A DNA stretch of 12,367 bases from Pseudomonadota bacterium (lineage in GTDB: Bacteria > Pseudomonadota > Gammaproteobacteria > Steroidobacterales > Steroidobacteraceae), in assembly GCA_018241455.1 (NCBI GenBank), contig JAFEDW010000038.1, forward strand, positions 1-12,367. The letters run 5' to 3'. Positions 5,616 through 12,367 of this stretch are shown piece by piece (positions within the stretch are counted from its first letter, which is position 1; each line of letters opens with the position of its first letter). A program made the position numbers and the translations under genes. The notes beneath the pieces were generated by a model that did not search any database, had not been told where the DNA came from, and saw only the letters and a list, made by a program, of their open reading frames with translations.

Positions 5616-7443
5616 CGCCGACGCGCAGGCGCAGGAACTGCGCGATCACGCGCTGCGCGATCGACTGCTCCTCCTCGCCGCCGAGGCTCCCGCCGAGTTC
5701 GCGCGGCGCGACCAGCCAGCTCTCGACGCCGGCACTGCGCAGCCGCCACAACAACTGCTCGGCCGCGCCGGCATCGAGCGCCTCGTGCAGCAGGCCCCGC
5801 ACCACCAGCACCGGCGCACGGAGCGAGCTGAGTTGCGCGACGCTCGCTGCCCCGTCGATGTCGACCGCGCCGCGCAGCCGGTCGCCATACAGCCCGAGCG
5901 CGGTCAGCGCCAGCGTGCCGCCACTGCCGCGGCCCTGCACGACGACGCGGTCGCGCCGCAGGTCCGGCTGCGCACCGAGCCAGGCGAGCAGCGCGCCCAT
6001 GTCGAACGCACCGGCTTCGCCGGCGCGCACGCCGGGCATCAGCACCGCGAGCTTCAGCTCGTTGACGCAGTACTGCACGAACGGATCGAGCTGCGCGCGC
6101 GCCTGCAGTCCCTCATCGCCGAGCATGATCACCACCGGCCACGGGCCGGCACTGCGCGGGCGATACAGCAGCATCGTCAGCATGCGCTGGCGGCCGGAGG
6201 CCACGCGATCCCAGGTCGGGAAGCGCACCGTCTGCGGCGCGACCAGCTGCGCGGCGCTGAACTCGCCCATCTGGCTGACCGTCCAGCGCGCGCTGGCGTT
6301 GGCCGCGAGGTCGTGCACGTACACGTCGCGCGGCGCGGCGCTCGGCGCGAGCTCGATCGCGAGCCGCGCACCGGCGCGATCGAAGCGCAGCGCGTCGACG
6401 GCGCCGGGCGGTAGCGCGGACAGCGTCGTGAGCAGCCCGCTCTGCAGGTCGAGCAGGGCGACGCGCGAGTAGCCGAATTCATTCCAGCTCAACGCGACGC
6501 TGCGGTTGTTACTGCTGGCGTCGAAATGCCCGATGTCGAGGTCGGGCGCCAGCACTTCGTTCGTGTTGGCGTAGAAATCGACATAGTGCAATTGCGGATG
6601 ATCGCTGCCGCGATCGCCGATGAAGAACACGCCGCGCCCGTCGGCGCGCAGGCGCGCCTCGCCGATGCGGCCGTAGCCCGGCGTGCGCTCGCCCGGCGCG
6701 TCGATGCGCCGCGAGCTGCCCGCGGTCAGGTCGACGAGCAGCAGTTCATCGCCGCCACCGCTCAAGGTGTGGCGCACCAGCAGCGAGCGATCGGCGCTGG
6801 TCCACTCGAGTACTTGCCACTGGCCATCGCCGCCGGCCGCCGCGAGCCGCGGCGCCGCCGCCGGCGTCGTGGTGTCGAGCACGTACAGGTTGGTGCCGGG
6901 CGTCTCCGGCAGGCTCGCGCTGAAGGCGAGCTGGTGGCCGTCGTGCGCCCAGGCCGGCGTGCCCGGATGCGCGCTGGCGCTTACCACCTCGCGCCATTCG
7001 CCGCTGGCGAGCGAGTCGAGGTACAGCGCCTCGCCGCCATGCCCCGGCGCATCGCCTAAGAAGGCCAGCGCGTCGGTGTGGAACGCCTGCGCGCGCGCGC
7101 CATTCATCGCACGGCCCGGCGCACCGATCGTCTCGCTCGAGGCGGCACTGCCGCTCGCCGCGCTGTTGCCGCGCAGGCGCACGAGCTGGTCGTGGCCCTG
7201 CAAGCGCACCGCGACCAGCAACGCGCCATCGCTCTGCCAGTCGAGCAGCCGCGCCTCGCTCCCGCCGCGATAGCGCTCGAGGCTCGCGCTGCCCGCAGCG
7301 CTGATCGCCGGCACGCCATCGAGCACGACGCCATCCTGCACGCTGCGCGCCGCCCAGGCCGGCGCCAGCACCAGCAGCGCCGCGAGCATGGCCAGTCGCG
7401 CGCCCAGGCGCGCTCGCGCGCGCGCGTCGTTCGGTCGGCGCAT
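5608..7443 (-). CDS. Exported S9 (prolyl oligopeptidase)-like protein, apparently without its catalytic triad
   Basis: A 611-residue protein. ATG 7443 is preferred over ATG 7461 because GAGGA at 7454-7458 fits its ribosome site and a signal peptide follows (hydrophobic core about 17-28, cleavage after 'APAWA', residue 31). Residues of roughly 45-370 contain TolB/beta-propeller-like repeats such as 'PAWAHDGHQLAFSASLPE' and 'ARLRADGRGVFFIGDRG'. The C-terminal part resembles an S9 alpha/beta hydrolase: 'WPVVIMLGDEG', 'DMGALLAWLGAQPDLRRDRV', then 'VVVQGRGSGGTLALTALG'. In active S9 enzymes the elbow reads GxSxGG; here residues 504-509 are GRGSGG, with Gly at the serine position. The usual Asp ('HG..D') aligns with His553 and the late His ('EGH') with a Gly in 'PRELGG' (580-585). 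It may be a non-catalytic binding protein. No partner is evident from its neighbours. Confidence 0.8.
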   Translation of the reverse strand: MRRPNDARARARLGARLAMLAALLVLAPAWAARSVQDGVVLDGVPAISAAGSASLERYRGGSEARLLDWQSDGALLVAVRLQGHDQLVRLRGNSAASGSAASSETIGAPGRAMNGARAQAFHTDALAFLGDAPGHGGEALYLDSLASGEWREVVSASAHPGTPAWAHDGHQLAFSASLPETPGTNLYVLDTTTPAAAPRLAAAGGDGQWQVLEWTSADRSLLVRHTLSGGGDELLLVDLTAGSSRRIDAPGERTPGYGRIGEARLRADGRGVFFIGDRGSDHPQLHYVDFYANTNEVLAPDLDIGHFDASSNNRSVALSWNEFGYSRVALLDLQSGLLTTLSALPPGAVDALRFDRAGARLAIELAPSAAPRDVYVHDLAANASARWTVSQMGEFSAAQLVAPQTVRFPTWDRVASGRQRMLTMLLYRPRSAGPWPVVIMLGDEGLQARAQLDPFVQYCVNELKLAVLMPGVRAGEAGAFDMGALLAWLGAQPDLRRDRVVVQGRGSGGTLALTALGLYGDRLRGAVDIDGAASVAQLSSLRAPVLVVRGLLHEALDAGAAEQLLWRLRSAGVESWLVAPRELGGSLGGEEEQSIAQRVIAQFLRLRVGAT

Positions 7444-7476
7444 CTTTGCTATCGTCCTCATCCGGGCCAGGAACTG

Positions 7477-7493
7477 GCGGGTATTGTGCCCGC
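7477..7493. promoter_or_regulatory. Inverted repeat in the rsmG/S9-like divergent intergenic region
   Basis: GCGGG (7477-7481) and CCCGC (7489-7493) form a perfect 5-bp inverted repeat around a 7-nt spacer, TATTGTG. On the minus strand CACAAT lies in it, 16 bp downstream of TTGCCT (4/6 and 4/6 sigma70 matches), so it could overlap a promoter of the S9-like gene. It may be a small operator, a hairpin or chance in GC-rich DNA. Confidence 0.25.
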
Positions 7494-7513
7494 GACGGCG
7501 TTTTAGGCAACCC

Positions 7514-8143
7514 ATGCAGGCAGCGGAATCGGCGGACTTGCGCGAGCGCGCGCTGCGGCTCGGCGTCACGCTCACGCCGGGGATGGCCGCGCAGCTGCTG
7601 CGCCTGCTCGATGAACTCGCGCAGTGGAATCGTGCCTACAACCTGACCGCCATCATCGAACGCGAAGCGATGATCGCCGGCCATCTGCTCGACAGCCTCG
7701 CGGCGAGCGGCGACCTGGCCGGCACGCGCATCGCCGATGTCGGCACCGGCGCCGGATTCCCCGGACTCCCGCTCGCGATCGTGCACCCGGAGCGGCATTT
7801 CACGCTGATCGACGGCACCGCGAAGAAAGTGCGCTTCGTCGCGCACGCCGCCCGCGCGCTGGGCCTAGCCAACGTCGAGGCCGTGCAGGCGCGCGCCGAG
7901 GAGCTGCGGCCGGCGCAGCCCTTCGACACGATCCTCGCGCGCGCGGTCGCGAGCCTGCCCGAACTCGCCGCCCTCGCCCGGCCGCTTAGCGCTCCCGGCA
8001 CGCTGCTCGTGGCCTACAAGGGGCAACGCCCCGAGGCTGAAATCGCGGCACTTCCGCCCGACTGGAGGCTGGTCGGCGTGCGGCCGGTGCAGGTGCCCGG
8101 GCTCGCGGCGGAAAGATGCCTCGTGACGCTGCGCCTGTCCTAA
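7514..8143 (+). CDS. rsmG: 16S rRNA (guanine-527-N7)-methyltransferase RsmG (GidB)
   Basis: RsmG uses S-adenosylmethionine to methylate N7 of G527 in 16S rRNA; its loss gives low-level streptomycin resistance in several bacteria. The 209-residue product is of normal length. It shows 'LLDELAQWNRAYNLTAI' (32-48), the SAM-binding motif I 'IADVGTGAGFPGLPLAI' (73-89), 'FTLIDGTAKKVRFVAHAARAL' features at 96-116 and 'LARAVASLPELAALARP' (141-157). I start at ATG 7514 because it matches the family N-terminus; the frame is open further upstream, but that part is antisense to the S9-like signal peptide. There is no strong ribosome site. It lies 11 bp before parA, probably one transcript. The usual mnmG partner is not upstream; a divergent S9-like gene is. 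Confidence 0.96.
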   Translation: MQAAESADLRERALRLGVTLTPGMAAQLLRLLDELAQWNRAYNLTAIIEREAMIAGHLLDSLAASGDLAGTRIADVGTGAGFPGLPLAIVHPERHFTLIDGTAKKVRFVAHAARALGLANVEAVQARAEELRPAQPFDTILARAVASLPELAALARPLSAPGTLLVAYKGQRPEAEIAALPPDWRLVGVRPVQVPGLAAERCLVTLRLS

Positions 8144-8154
8144 ACTAAAGCCTC

Positions 8155-8942
<788 letters not shown>

Positions 8943-8946
<4 letters not shown>

Positions 8947-8963
8947 ACCGAGCCGGCGCATGA
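8943..8963 (+). other. Six-codon minicistron linking parA to parB
   Basis: ATG at 8943 overlaps the parA stop (ATGA, 8943-8946) and opens the reading frame Met-Asn-Arg-Ala-Gly-Ala-stop in the third frame. Its TGA (8961-8963) overlaps the parB ATG (8960-8962), again as ATGA. This could pass terminating ribosomes from parA to parB, since parB has no clear ribosome site. It could also be chance. Confidence 0.35.
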
Positions 8964-9931
8964 GCCAGAAGAAACCCACGCTTGGCCGCGGACTCGCCGA
9001 CCTGCTCGGCCAGGCGCGCGCGACGCCGCCGGTTCCGGCCAGCGGCGCGACGGCGGGCGGCGCAGGCGCCGCGGGCCTGCCGCGCGGCGATCAGCTGACC
9101 AGGCTCCCGGTCGAGTTGCTGCAGCGCGGCCGCTACCAGCCGCGCGCCGACCTGCGCGAGGACACGCTCGGCGAGCTCGCCGATTCGATCAGGCGGCAGG
9201 GCGTGATCCAGCCGATTTTGGTACGGCCCATCGGCCCGGCCGGCGGTGCGGGCGGCGGCGCTGCGGGCGGGGCTGCCGAGCAGCACTACGAGATCATTGC
9301 CGGCGAGCGCCGCTGGCGCGCCGCGCAGCTCGCTGGCCTCACCGAGGTGCCGGCCATCATCCGCACGGTGCCCGACGAGGCCGCCGTCGCGATGGCGCTG
9401 ATCGAGAACATCCAGCGCGAGGACCTGAACCCACTCGAGGAGGCCCGCGCCTTCGAGAGGCTGATCGCCGAGTTCGGCCTGACCCACCAGCAGGTGGCCG
9501 AGGCCGTGGGACGATCGCGCGCGGCGGTCAGCAACCTGTTGCGCCTGATCGAGCTGGCGCCCGAGGTGGGCGAGCTGGTGGAGCAGCGCCAGCTCGACAT
9601 GGGCCATGCCCGCGCGCTACTTGGGCTCGAAAATCGTCGAAAACAGGTCGAACTTGCGCTATTGGTGGTGAAAAAGGGTCTATCTGTACGCGAAACCGAG
9701 GCGCTGGTGCGCCGCTTGAGCCAGCCGGCCGCCAAGGGCCAGGGCGCGGCCGGCGAAAGCGGGCCCGGTGGCCGGGGCCGCGATCCAAACGTCGAACGCC
9801 TCGAGCACGAACTGATGGAAAAACTCGGTGCGACGGTGCAGATCCAGCACACGGCCAAGGGCGGCGGCAAGCTCGTCGTGGCTTACCATAGCCTCGACGA
9901 ACTCGACGGAATCCTCGCGCATATCAACTAG
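8960..9931 (+). CDS. parB: Chromosome partitioning protein ParB (Spo0J), a CTPase clamp
   Basis: ParB binds parS sites near the origin, loads as a CTP-dependent sliding clamp and stimulates ParA. The 323-residue product starts with the ParA-interacting 'LGRGLADLLG' region (8-17), then the N-terminal CTP-binding domain: 'LLQRGRYQPRADL' (53-65), 'LADSIRRQGVIQPILVRP' (73-90), the CTP motif 'IAGERRWRAAQLAG' (113-126) and 'ENIQREDLNPLEEA' (149-162). The parS-binding HTH is 'LTHQQVAEAVGRSRAAVSN' (174-192). A C-terminal dimerisation region follows a Gly-rich linker (about 256-274). Unusually, a Gly/Ala-rich stretch of about 15 residues (92-106) sits between the 'VRP' strand and 'YEIIAGERRWR', where most homologues have a tight turn. 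I see no parS in the window. The start has no clear ribosome site. Confidence 0.97.
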   Translation: MSQKKPTLGRGLADLLGQARATPPVPASGATAGGAGAAGLPRGDQLTRLPVELLQRGRYQPRADLREDTLGELADSIRRQGVIQPILVRPIGPAGGAGGGAAGGAAEQHYEIIAGERRWRAAQLAGLTEVPAIIRTVPDEAAVAMALIENIQREDLNPLEEARAFERLIAEFGLTHQQVAEAVGRSRAAVSNLLRLIELAPEVGELVEQRQLDMGHARALLGLENRRKQVELALLVVKKGLSVRETEALVRRLSQPAAKGQGAAGESGPGGRGRDPNVERLEHELMEKLGATVQIQHTAKGGGKLVVAYHSLDELDGILAHIN

Positions 9932-9979
9932 TTTCCCGGCGTGCGCGGGCACTGATCTGCTGCCGCCAAACCTTGAAAA

Positions 9980-9995
9980 ATCGACGCGCGTCGAT
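9980..9995. repeat. Perfect 16-bp palindrome upstream of the atp promoter
   Basis: ATCGACGCGCGTCGAT is identical to its reverse complement. It lies in the parB-atpI gap, ending 14 bp before the -35 element of the atp promoter. It could be an operator for a dimeric regulator. It is not followed by a T-run, so it is not a normal intrinsic terminator for parB. Confidence 0.7.
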
Positions 9996-10009
9996 CGACC
10001 GTTCATTTG

Positions 10010-10038
10010 TTGAAGACCCGCACCGTCGTCTCTATAAT
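10010..10038 (+). promoter_or_regulatory. Sigma70-type promoter of the atp operon
   Basis: TTGAAG (10010-10015, 4/6 to consensus) and a perfect TATAAT (10033-10038) are separated by the optimal 17 bp. It is the best promoter match I found in this GC-rich window and points into atpI. Transcription would begin near 10045, giving a leader of about 110 nt. A 16-bp palindrome lies just upstream. Confidence 0.85.
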
Positions 10039-10044
10039 CGCGCC

Positions 10045-10154
10045 CGCTTAAACCGCGCCGGCTTGCGCTGACAATGGAATAAGCATACCGGCACAGCTCG
10101 CGGGGCCATTCGGGCGCCGGACGAGCCGCAGCCCCAGGCGTCCGGAGATCGCGA
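10045..10154 (+). other. Predicted 5' leader of the atp operon mRNA
   Basis: About 110 nt separate the inferred transcription start from the atpI ATG. It contains a minimal start-stop frame (ATG GAA TAA, 10074-10082) without a ribosome site, and short complementary CCGGC/GCCGG segments that could form a weak hairpin. I recognise no known riboswitch. The only clear element is the atpI ribosome site GGAG at 10143-10146. Confidence 0.4.
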
Positions 10155-10535
10155 ATGTCGAGCAGCAGCGGGGATCTCAGAACGCTGTACTCGAAAGCGC
10201 TCCTGTGGCAGGTCGCCGTGGGCATTGCCGTGGCGCTGGTCTTCAGCGCGCCTTGGGGAACTTACGCTGGGCTGTCAGCGCTGGTCGGCGCGGGCATCGG
10301 GGTGGTTGCCAACCTCTACATGGCGCGCAAGGCGCTCGTGCCAGAGCGGACGGCTCCGGCCGCGCTGCGCCGGCTGATCGTCGGCCAGGTCGTCAAGGTC
10401 GTCGTGACGATCGGCTTGTTCATGGCGGCCAGCCGCTTGCCACATATCGTGTGGCCGGCGCTGCTGGGCGCATACGTAGTGACACTGTTGGTTTACTGGC
10501 TGCTGCCTGCGACCATGTCGAGCGCAAGGAACTAG
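10155..10535 (+). CDS. atpI: ATP synthase accessory protein AtpI (UncI)
   Basis: AtpI is a small inner-membrane protein, not part of the finished enzyme, thought to help assemble the c-ring or support cation uptake. The 126-residue product has four predicted spans at about residues 17-33, 37-57, 76-93 and 99-117. It shows the family-like 'LYSKALLWQVAVGIAVAL' start, 'GTYAGLSALVGAGIGVVANL' and 'RLIVGQVVKVVVTIGLFM'. The ATG has a GGAG ribosome site 8 nt upstream. It is the first gene after the atp promoter and ends 7 bp before atpB. The sequence is weakly conserved in the family, so the call leans on position together with the span pattern. Confidence 0.93.
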   Translation: MSSSSGDLRTLYSKALLWQVAVGIAVALVFSAPWGTYAGLSALVGAGIGVVANLYMARKALVPERTAPAALRRLIVGQVVKVVVTIGLFMAASRLPHIVWPALLGAYVVTLLVYWLLPATMSSARN

Positions 10536-10542
10536 TATTGAA

Positions 10543-11361
10543 ATGGCCGCTGAACTAGCCGAATCGCCGAGCGACTACGTCAATCACCACATGACCCACC
10601 TGCGCGTGGGGCATGGCTTCTGGACCTTCCACGTCGACACGCTGGTGATGTCCGCTGCCCTGGCGGCCTTCGTTGCCTGGCTGCTGTGGCTGGCGGCGCG
10701 TCGCGCCAGCAATGCCCGGCATCCGACCGGCGTCGTGGCCTTCGTCGAATTCGTCTACGAGTGGATCGACACCGAAGTCAGCGCGATCTACCACGGCAAC
10801 CGCAAGTTCCTCACGGCATTGGCCGTCACGCTGTTCACGTGGATCGTGGCGATGAACACGATGGACCTGCTGCCGCTGGATGCACCCAGCAAGCTGGCCG
10901 GGTCGCTCGGCGCGCCGTTCTGGCGCGTGCTGCCCACCGCGGATATCAATGGCACCGCGGCGATGGCCGTGTTCGTGCTGATCCTGGTGGTCGCGGCCGG
11001 CGTGCGCTCCAAGGGCGCCGGCGGCTACCTGCACGAATGGATCGCGGCGCCGTTCGGTTCGAATCCGCTGCTGTGGATTCCGAACGCGATCCTGAACCTC
11101 ATCGAGCTGGTGGCCAAGCCGGTGTCGCTGGCCATGCGACTGTTCGGCAACATGTTCGCCGGCGAGCTGATCTTCATGCTGATTGCGCTGCTGGGCCTCA
11201 GCGTCTCGCACGTCACCGGCAAGGGCCTGGTGCTGATCGCGGCGCAGGTATTGCTGGGCAGCGTGTGGGCCGTGTTCCACATTTTGATCGTGTTACTGCA
11301 AGCCTTCATCTTCATGGTATTGCCGATCGTCTATATCGCAATGGCCGAAGAGCATCATTGA
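10543..11361 (+). CDS. atpB: F1Fo ATP synthase subunit a
   Basis: Subunit a provides the two proton half-channels of Fo against the c-ring. The 272-residue product has an N-terminal 'FWTFHVDTLVMSA', several membrane spans and the key block 'KPVSLAMRLFGNMFAGELIF' at 192-211, with the essential arginine at R199 (equivalent to E. coli R210). 'LLQAFIFMVLPIVYIAMAEEHH' features close the protein, with the conserved glutamine at Q253. 'MNTMDLLPLD' (104-113) is also typical. The ATG follows the atpI stop by 7 bp; an AAGGA 12 nt upstream is a rather distant ribosome site, so coupling to atpI is likely. No key residue is missing. Confidence 0.98.
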   Translation: MAAELAESPSDYVNHHMTHLRVGHGFWTFHVDTLVMSAALAAFVAWLLWLAARRASNARHPTGVVAFVEFVYEWIDTEVSAIYHGNRKFLTALAVTLFTWIVAMNTMDLLPLDAPSKLAGSLGAPFWRVLPTADINGTAAMAVFVLILVVAAGVRSKGAGGYLHEWIAAPFGSNPLLWIPNAILNLIELVAKPVSLAMRLFGNMFAGELIFMLIALLGLSVSHVTGKGLVLIAAQVLLGSVWAVFHILIVLLQAFIFMVLPIVYIAMAEEHH

Positions 11362-11374
11362 TCCTGGACAGTCA

Positions 11375-11403
11375 TTTTTCACTTTTTAGATAGCAACGAG
11401 GAG
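11375..11403 (+). promoter_or_regulatory. T-rich tract and strong ribosome site of atpE
   Basis: The atpB-atpE gap holds TTTTTCACTTTTT (11375-11387) followed by GAGGAG (11398-11403), 10 nt before the atpE ATG. In E. coli the atpE message has a U-rich translational enhancer at this position to support the high copy number of subunit c. The analogous role here is inferred from position and composition. Confidence 0.55.
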
Positions 11404-11413
11404 TATTCAAGCA

Positions 11414-11674
11414 ATGGACGCCCACACCCTTATCCAAGGATGCACGGCCCTGGCGATCGGACTCATCATCGGCCTCGGCGCCGCCGGCGCCTGCATCGGT
11501 ATCGGCATCATGGCATCCAAGTTCCTCGAGGCCGGCGCCCGCCAGCCTGAACTGGTGCCGATGCTGCAGACCAAGATGTTCCTGGCCATGGGCCTGATCG
11601 ACGCGGCCTTCCTGATCGGCGTCGGCCTGGCGATGTTCTTTGCCTATGCGAATCCGCTGCTGTCCGGGCACTGA
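11414..11674 (+). CDS. atpE: F1Fo ATP synthase subunit c
   Basis: Subunit c forms the rotating ring of Fo. The 86-residue hairpin has helix 1 with 'GLGAAGACIGIGIMASKFLE' (20-39), the polar loop 'ARQPEL' (42-47) that contacts F1, and helix 2 with the ion-binding carboxylate D63 in 'GLIDAAFLIGVG'. Aspartate rather than glutamate, without the Gln/Ser ligands seen in Na+ rings, points to proton coupling. A strong GAGGAG ribosome site 10 nt upstream and a T-rich tract fit the high expression this subunit needs. It is spaced 52 bp from atpB and 40 bp from atpF. Confidence 0.98.
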   Translation: MDAHTLIQGCTALAIGLIIGLGAAGACIGIGIMASKFLEAGARQPELVPMLQTKMFLAMGLIDAAFLIGVGLAMFFAYANPLLSGH

Positions 11675-11714
11675 TAGCCACAACGCGATTCCTGCACGGT
11701 AGGGAGAGACAGGC

Positions 11715-12188
11715 ATGCTCGACATCAATGGCACGTTCATTGGGCAGTTGCTCGTACTGCTCGTGCTGCTGTGGTTCATCTACAAGGTCGTGGTTCCGAT
11801 GCTGGCCACCAAGATCGAGGAGCGCCAGCAGAAGATCGCCAACGGCCTGGCTGCGGCAGAGCGCGGGCAGAAGGACCTGTTGAGCGCCGAAGCCCGCGTG
11901 GAAGAGCTCGTGAAGGCTGCGCGGCAACGCGCGCTGGCGATAGAGCAGCAGGCGCAGGTGCGGGCCAACGAGACCATCGATGCGGCCAAGCAGACCGCGC
12001 AGAACGAAGCGGCGCGCCTGCTCGAGGCCGCGCAGGCGCAGGTGGCGCTCGACACGCAGAAGGCGCGCGATGCGCTGCGCAGCCAGGTCGCCGCGCTCGC
12101 GGTCAGCGGGGCGGAGAAGATCATCGGCCGCGAGATCGACGCCAAGGCGCACACGCAGCTGCTCGATTCGCTCGCGGCGAACCTGTAA
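11715..12188 (+). CDS. atpF: F1Fo ATP synthase subunit b
   Basis: Subunit b is the peripheral stalk that holds F1 against Fo. The 157-residue product has one N-terminal membrane helix (about 8-28, 'GQLLVLLVLLWFIYKVVVP') and then a long, Ala/Gln/Glu-rich helix forming a coiled coil, including 'KIEERQQKIANGLAAAERG' (33-51). It ends with 'LRSQVAALAVSGAEKIIGRE', which matches the delta-binding end of E. coli b. The length is close to the E. coli 156. The ribosome site GGGAG (11702-11706) is 8 nt upstream of the ATG. A single b gene without a b' paralogue fits a proteobacterial non-photosynthetic operon. Confidence 0.97.
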   Translation: MLDINGTFIGQLLVLLVLLWFIYKVVVPMLATKIEERQQKIANGLAAAERGQKDLLSAEARVEELVKAARQRALAIEQQAQVRANETIDAAKQTAQNEAARLLEAAQAQVALDTQKARDALRSQVAALAVSGAEKIIGREIDAKAHTQLLDSLAANL

Positions 12189-12197
12189 GGGCGACGC

Positions 12198-12367
12198 ATG
12201 GCCGAACGTCTCACCATCGCTCGTCCCTACGCCAAGGCGGTGTTCGCGCTCGCCCGCGCGGACAAGCGCCTGCCGCAGTGGTCCGAAGCGCTGCGCGTCG
12301 CCGCGACCGTGGTCGCCGATGCGCGCGTCGCGCCGCTCCTCGGCAATCCCGCGATCAGCGCCGAGCA
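12198..12367 (+). CDS. atpH: F1Fo ATP synthase subunit delta, 3' end cut by the window
   Basis: Subunit delta links the b stalk to the top of F1. Only the first 56 residues are present. They begin 'MAERLTIARPYAKAVFALAR', which matches the conserved delta N-terminus (..TIARPYAKA.F..A), followed by 'WSEALRVAATVVAD' and 'LLGNPAIS'. The ATG is 9 nt after the atpF stop, and an AGGG ribosome site overlaps that stop, so translation is probably coupled. The gene order atpF-atpH is the standard one. Confidence 0.95.
   Translation, partial: MAERLTIARPYAKAVFALARADKRLPQWSEALRVAATVVADARVAPLLGNPAISAE

Noticed and set aside
5003..6472. A 489-codon plus-strand frame crossing the cytochrome and S9-like genes
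   Set aside because: Low-complexity Arg-rich translation, out of frame with the cytochrome gene and antisense to the S9-like gene.
6746..7846. A 366-codon minus-strand frame over the start of the S9-like gene and rsmG
   Set aside because: It is antisense to rsmG and out of frame with the S9-like gene, with Arg/Ala-rich content and no domain.
9936..9950. CCCG...CGGG inverted repeat after parB as an intrinsic terminator
   Set aside because: The stem is short and is not followed by a run of T.
9932..10154. A parS site near parB
   Set aside because: I looked for a sequence close to TGTTTCACGTGAAACA here and elsewhere in the window and found none; the 16-bp palindrome at 9980 has a different sequence.
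11427..11440. TTATCCAAG, similar to a DnaA box
   Set aside because: A single imperfect match inside atpE coding sequence, with no cluster and no AT-rich unwinding region.

Overview
The window is a GC-rich, tightly packed stretch of bacterial chromosome that reads as housekeeping DNA. The order rsmG-parA-parB-atpI-atpB-atpE-atpF-atpH, a complete tatABC set, a two-haem cytochrome c of the c4 type and a bacterial Dtd point to a Gammaproteobacterium. High GC and the style of the S9-like protein suggest a Xanthomonadales/Steroidobacter-like lineage, but the genus is inference. I see no tRNA, rRNA, CRISPR array, insertion sequence or phage module.

Layout. (1) 1-839, plus strand: the 3' part of an SRPBCC/AHSA1-type protein, overlapping by 4 bp a small PF04020-type membrane protein. 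(2) 793-4901, minus strand: dtd, then tatA-tatB-tatC and an OPT-family transporter. tatB/tatC and tatC/OPT have overlapping stop and start codons, so the Tat translocase and the transporter look like one operon. (3) 4983-5615, plus strand: an exported dihaem cytochrome c, divergent from dtd. (4) 5608-7443, minus strand: an exported S9-like protein with a propeller-like N-terminal half and an alpha/beta-hydrolase C-terminal half in which the three catalytic residues appear to be replaced. (5) 7514-9931, plus strand: rsmG, parA and parB (16S rRNA methylation, chromosome partitioning). (6) 10010-12367, plus strand: a strong sigma70-type promoter, a leader of about 110 nt, and the first part of the F1Fo ATP synthase operon, cut by the window end inside atpH.

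The genes fall into three themes: envelope export and energy (Tat, cytochrome c, ATP synthase), translation quality and ribosome modification (Dtd, RsmG), and chromosome segregation (ParAB). The items most worth a second look are the apparent S9 pseudo-peptidase, a transporter translationally coupled to tatC, a six-codon minicistron bridging parA and parB, a Gly/Ala insertion in the ParB CTP-binding domain, and a 16-bp perfect palindrome just upstream of the atp promoter. I found no convincing new multi-gene system.
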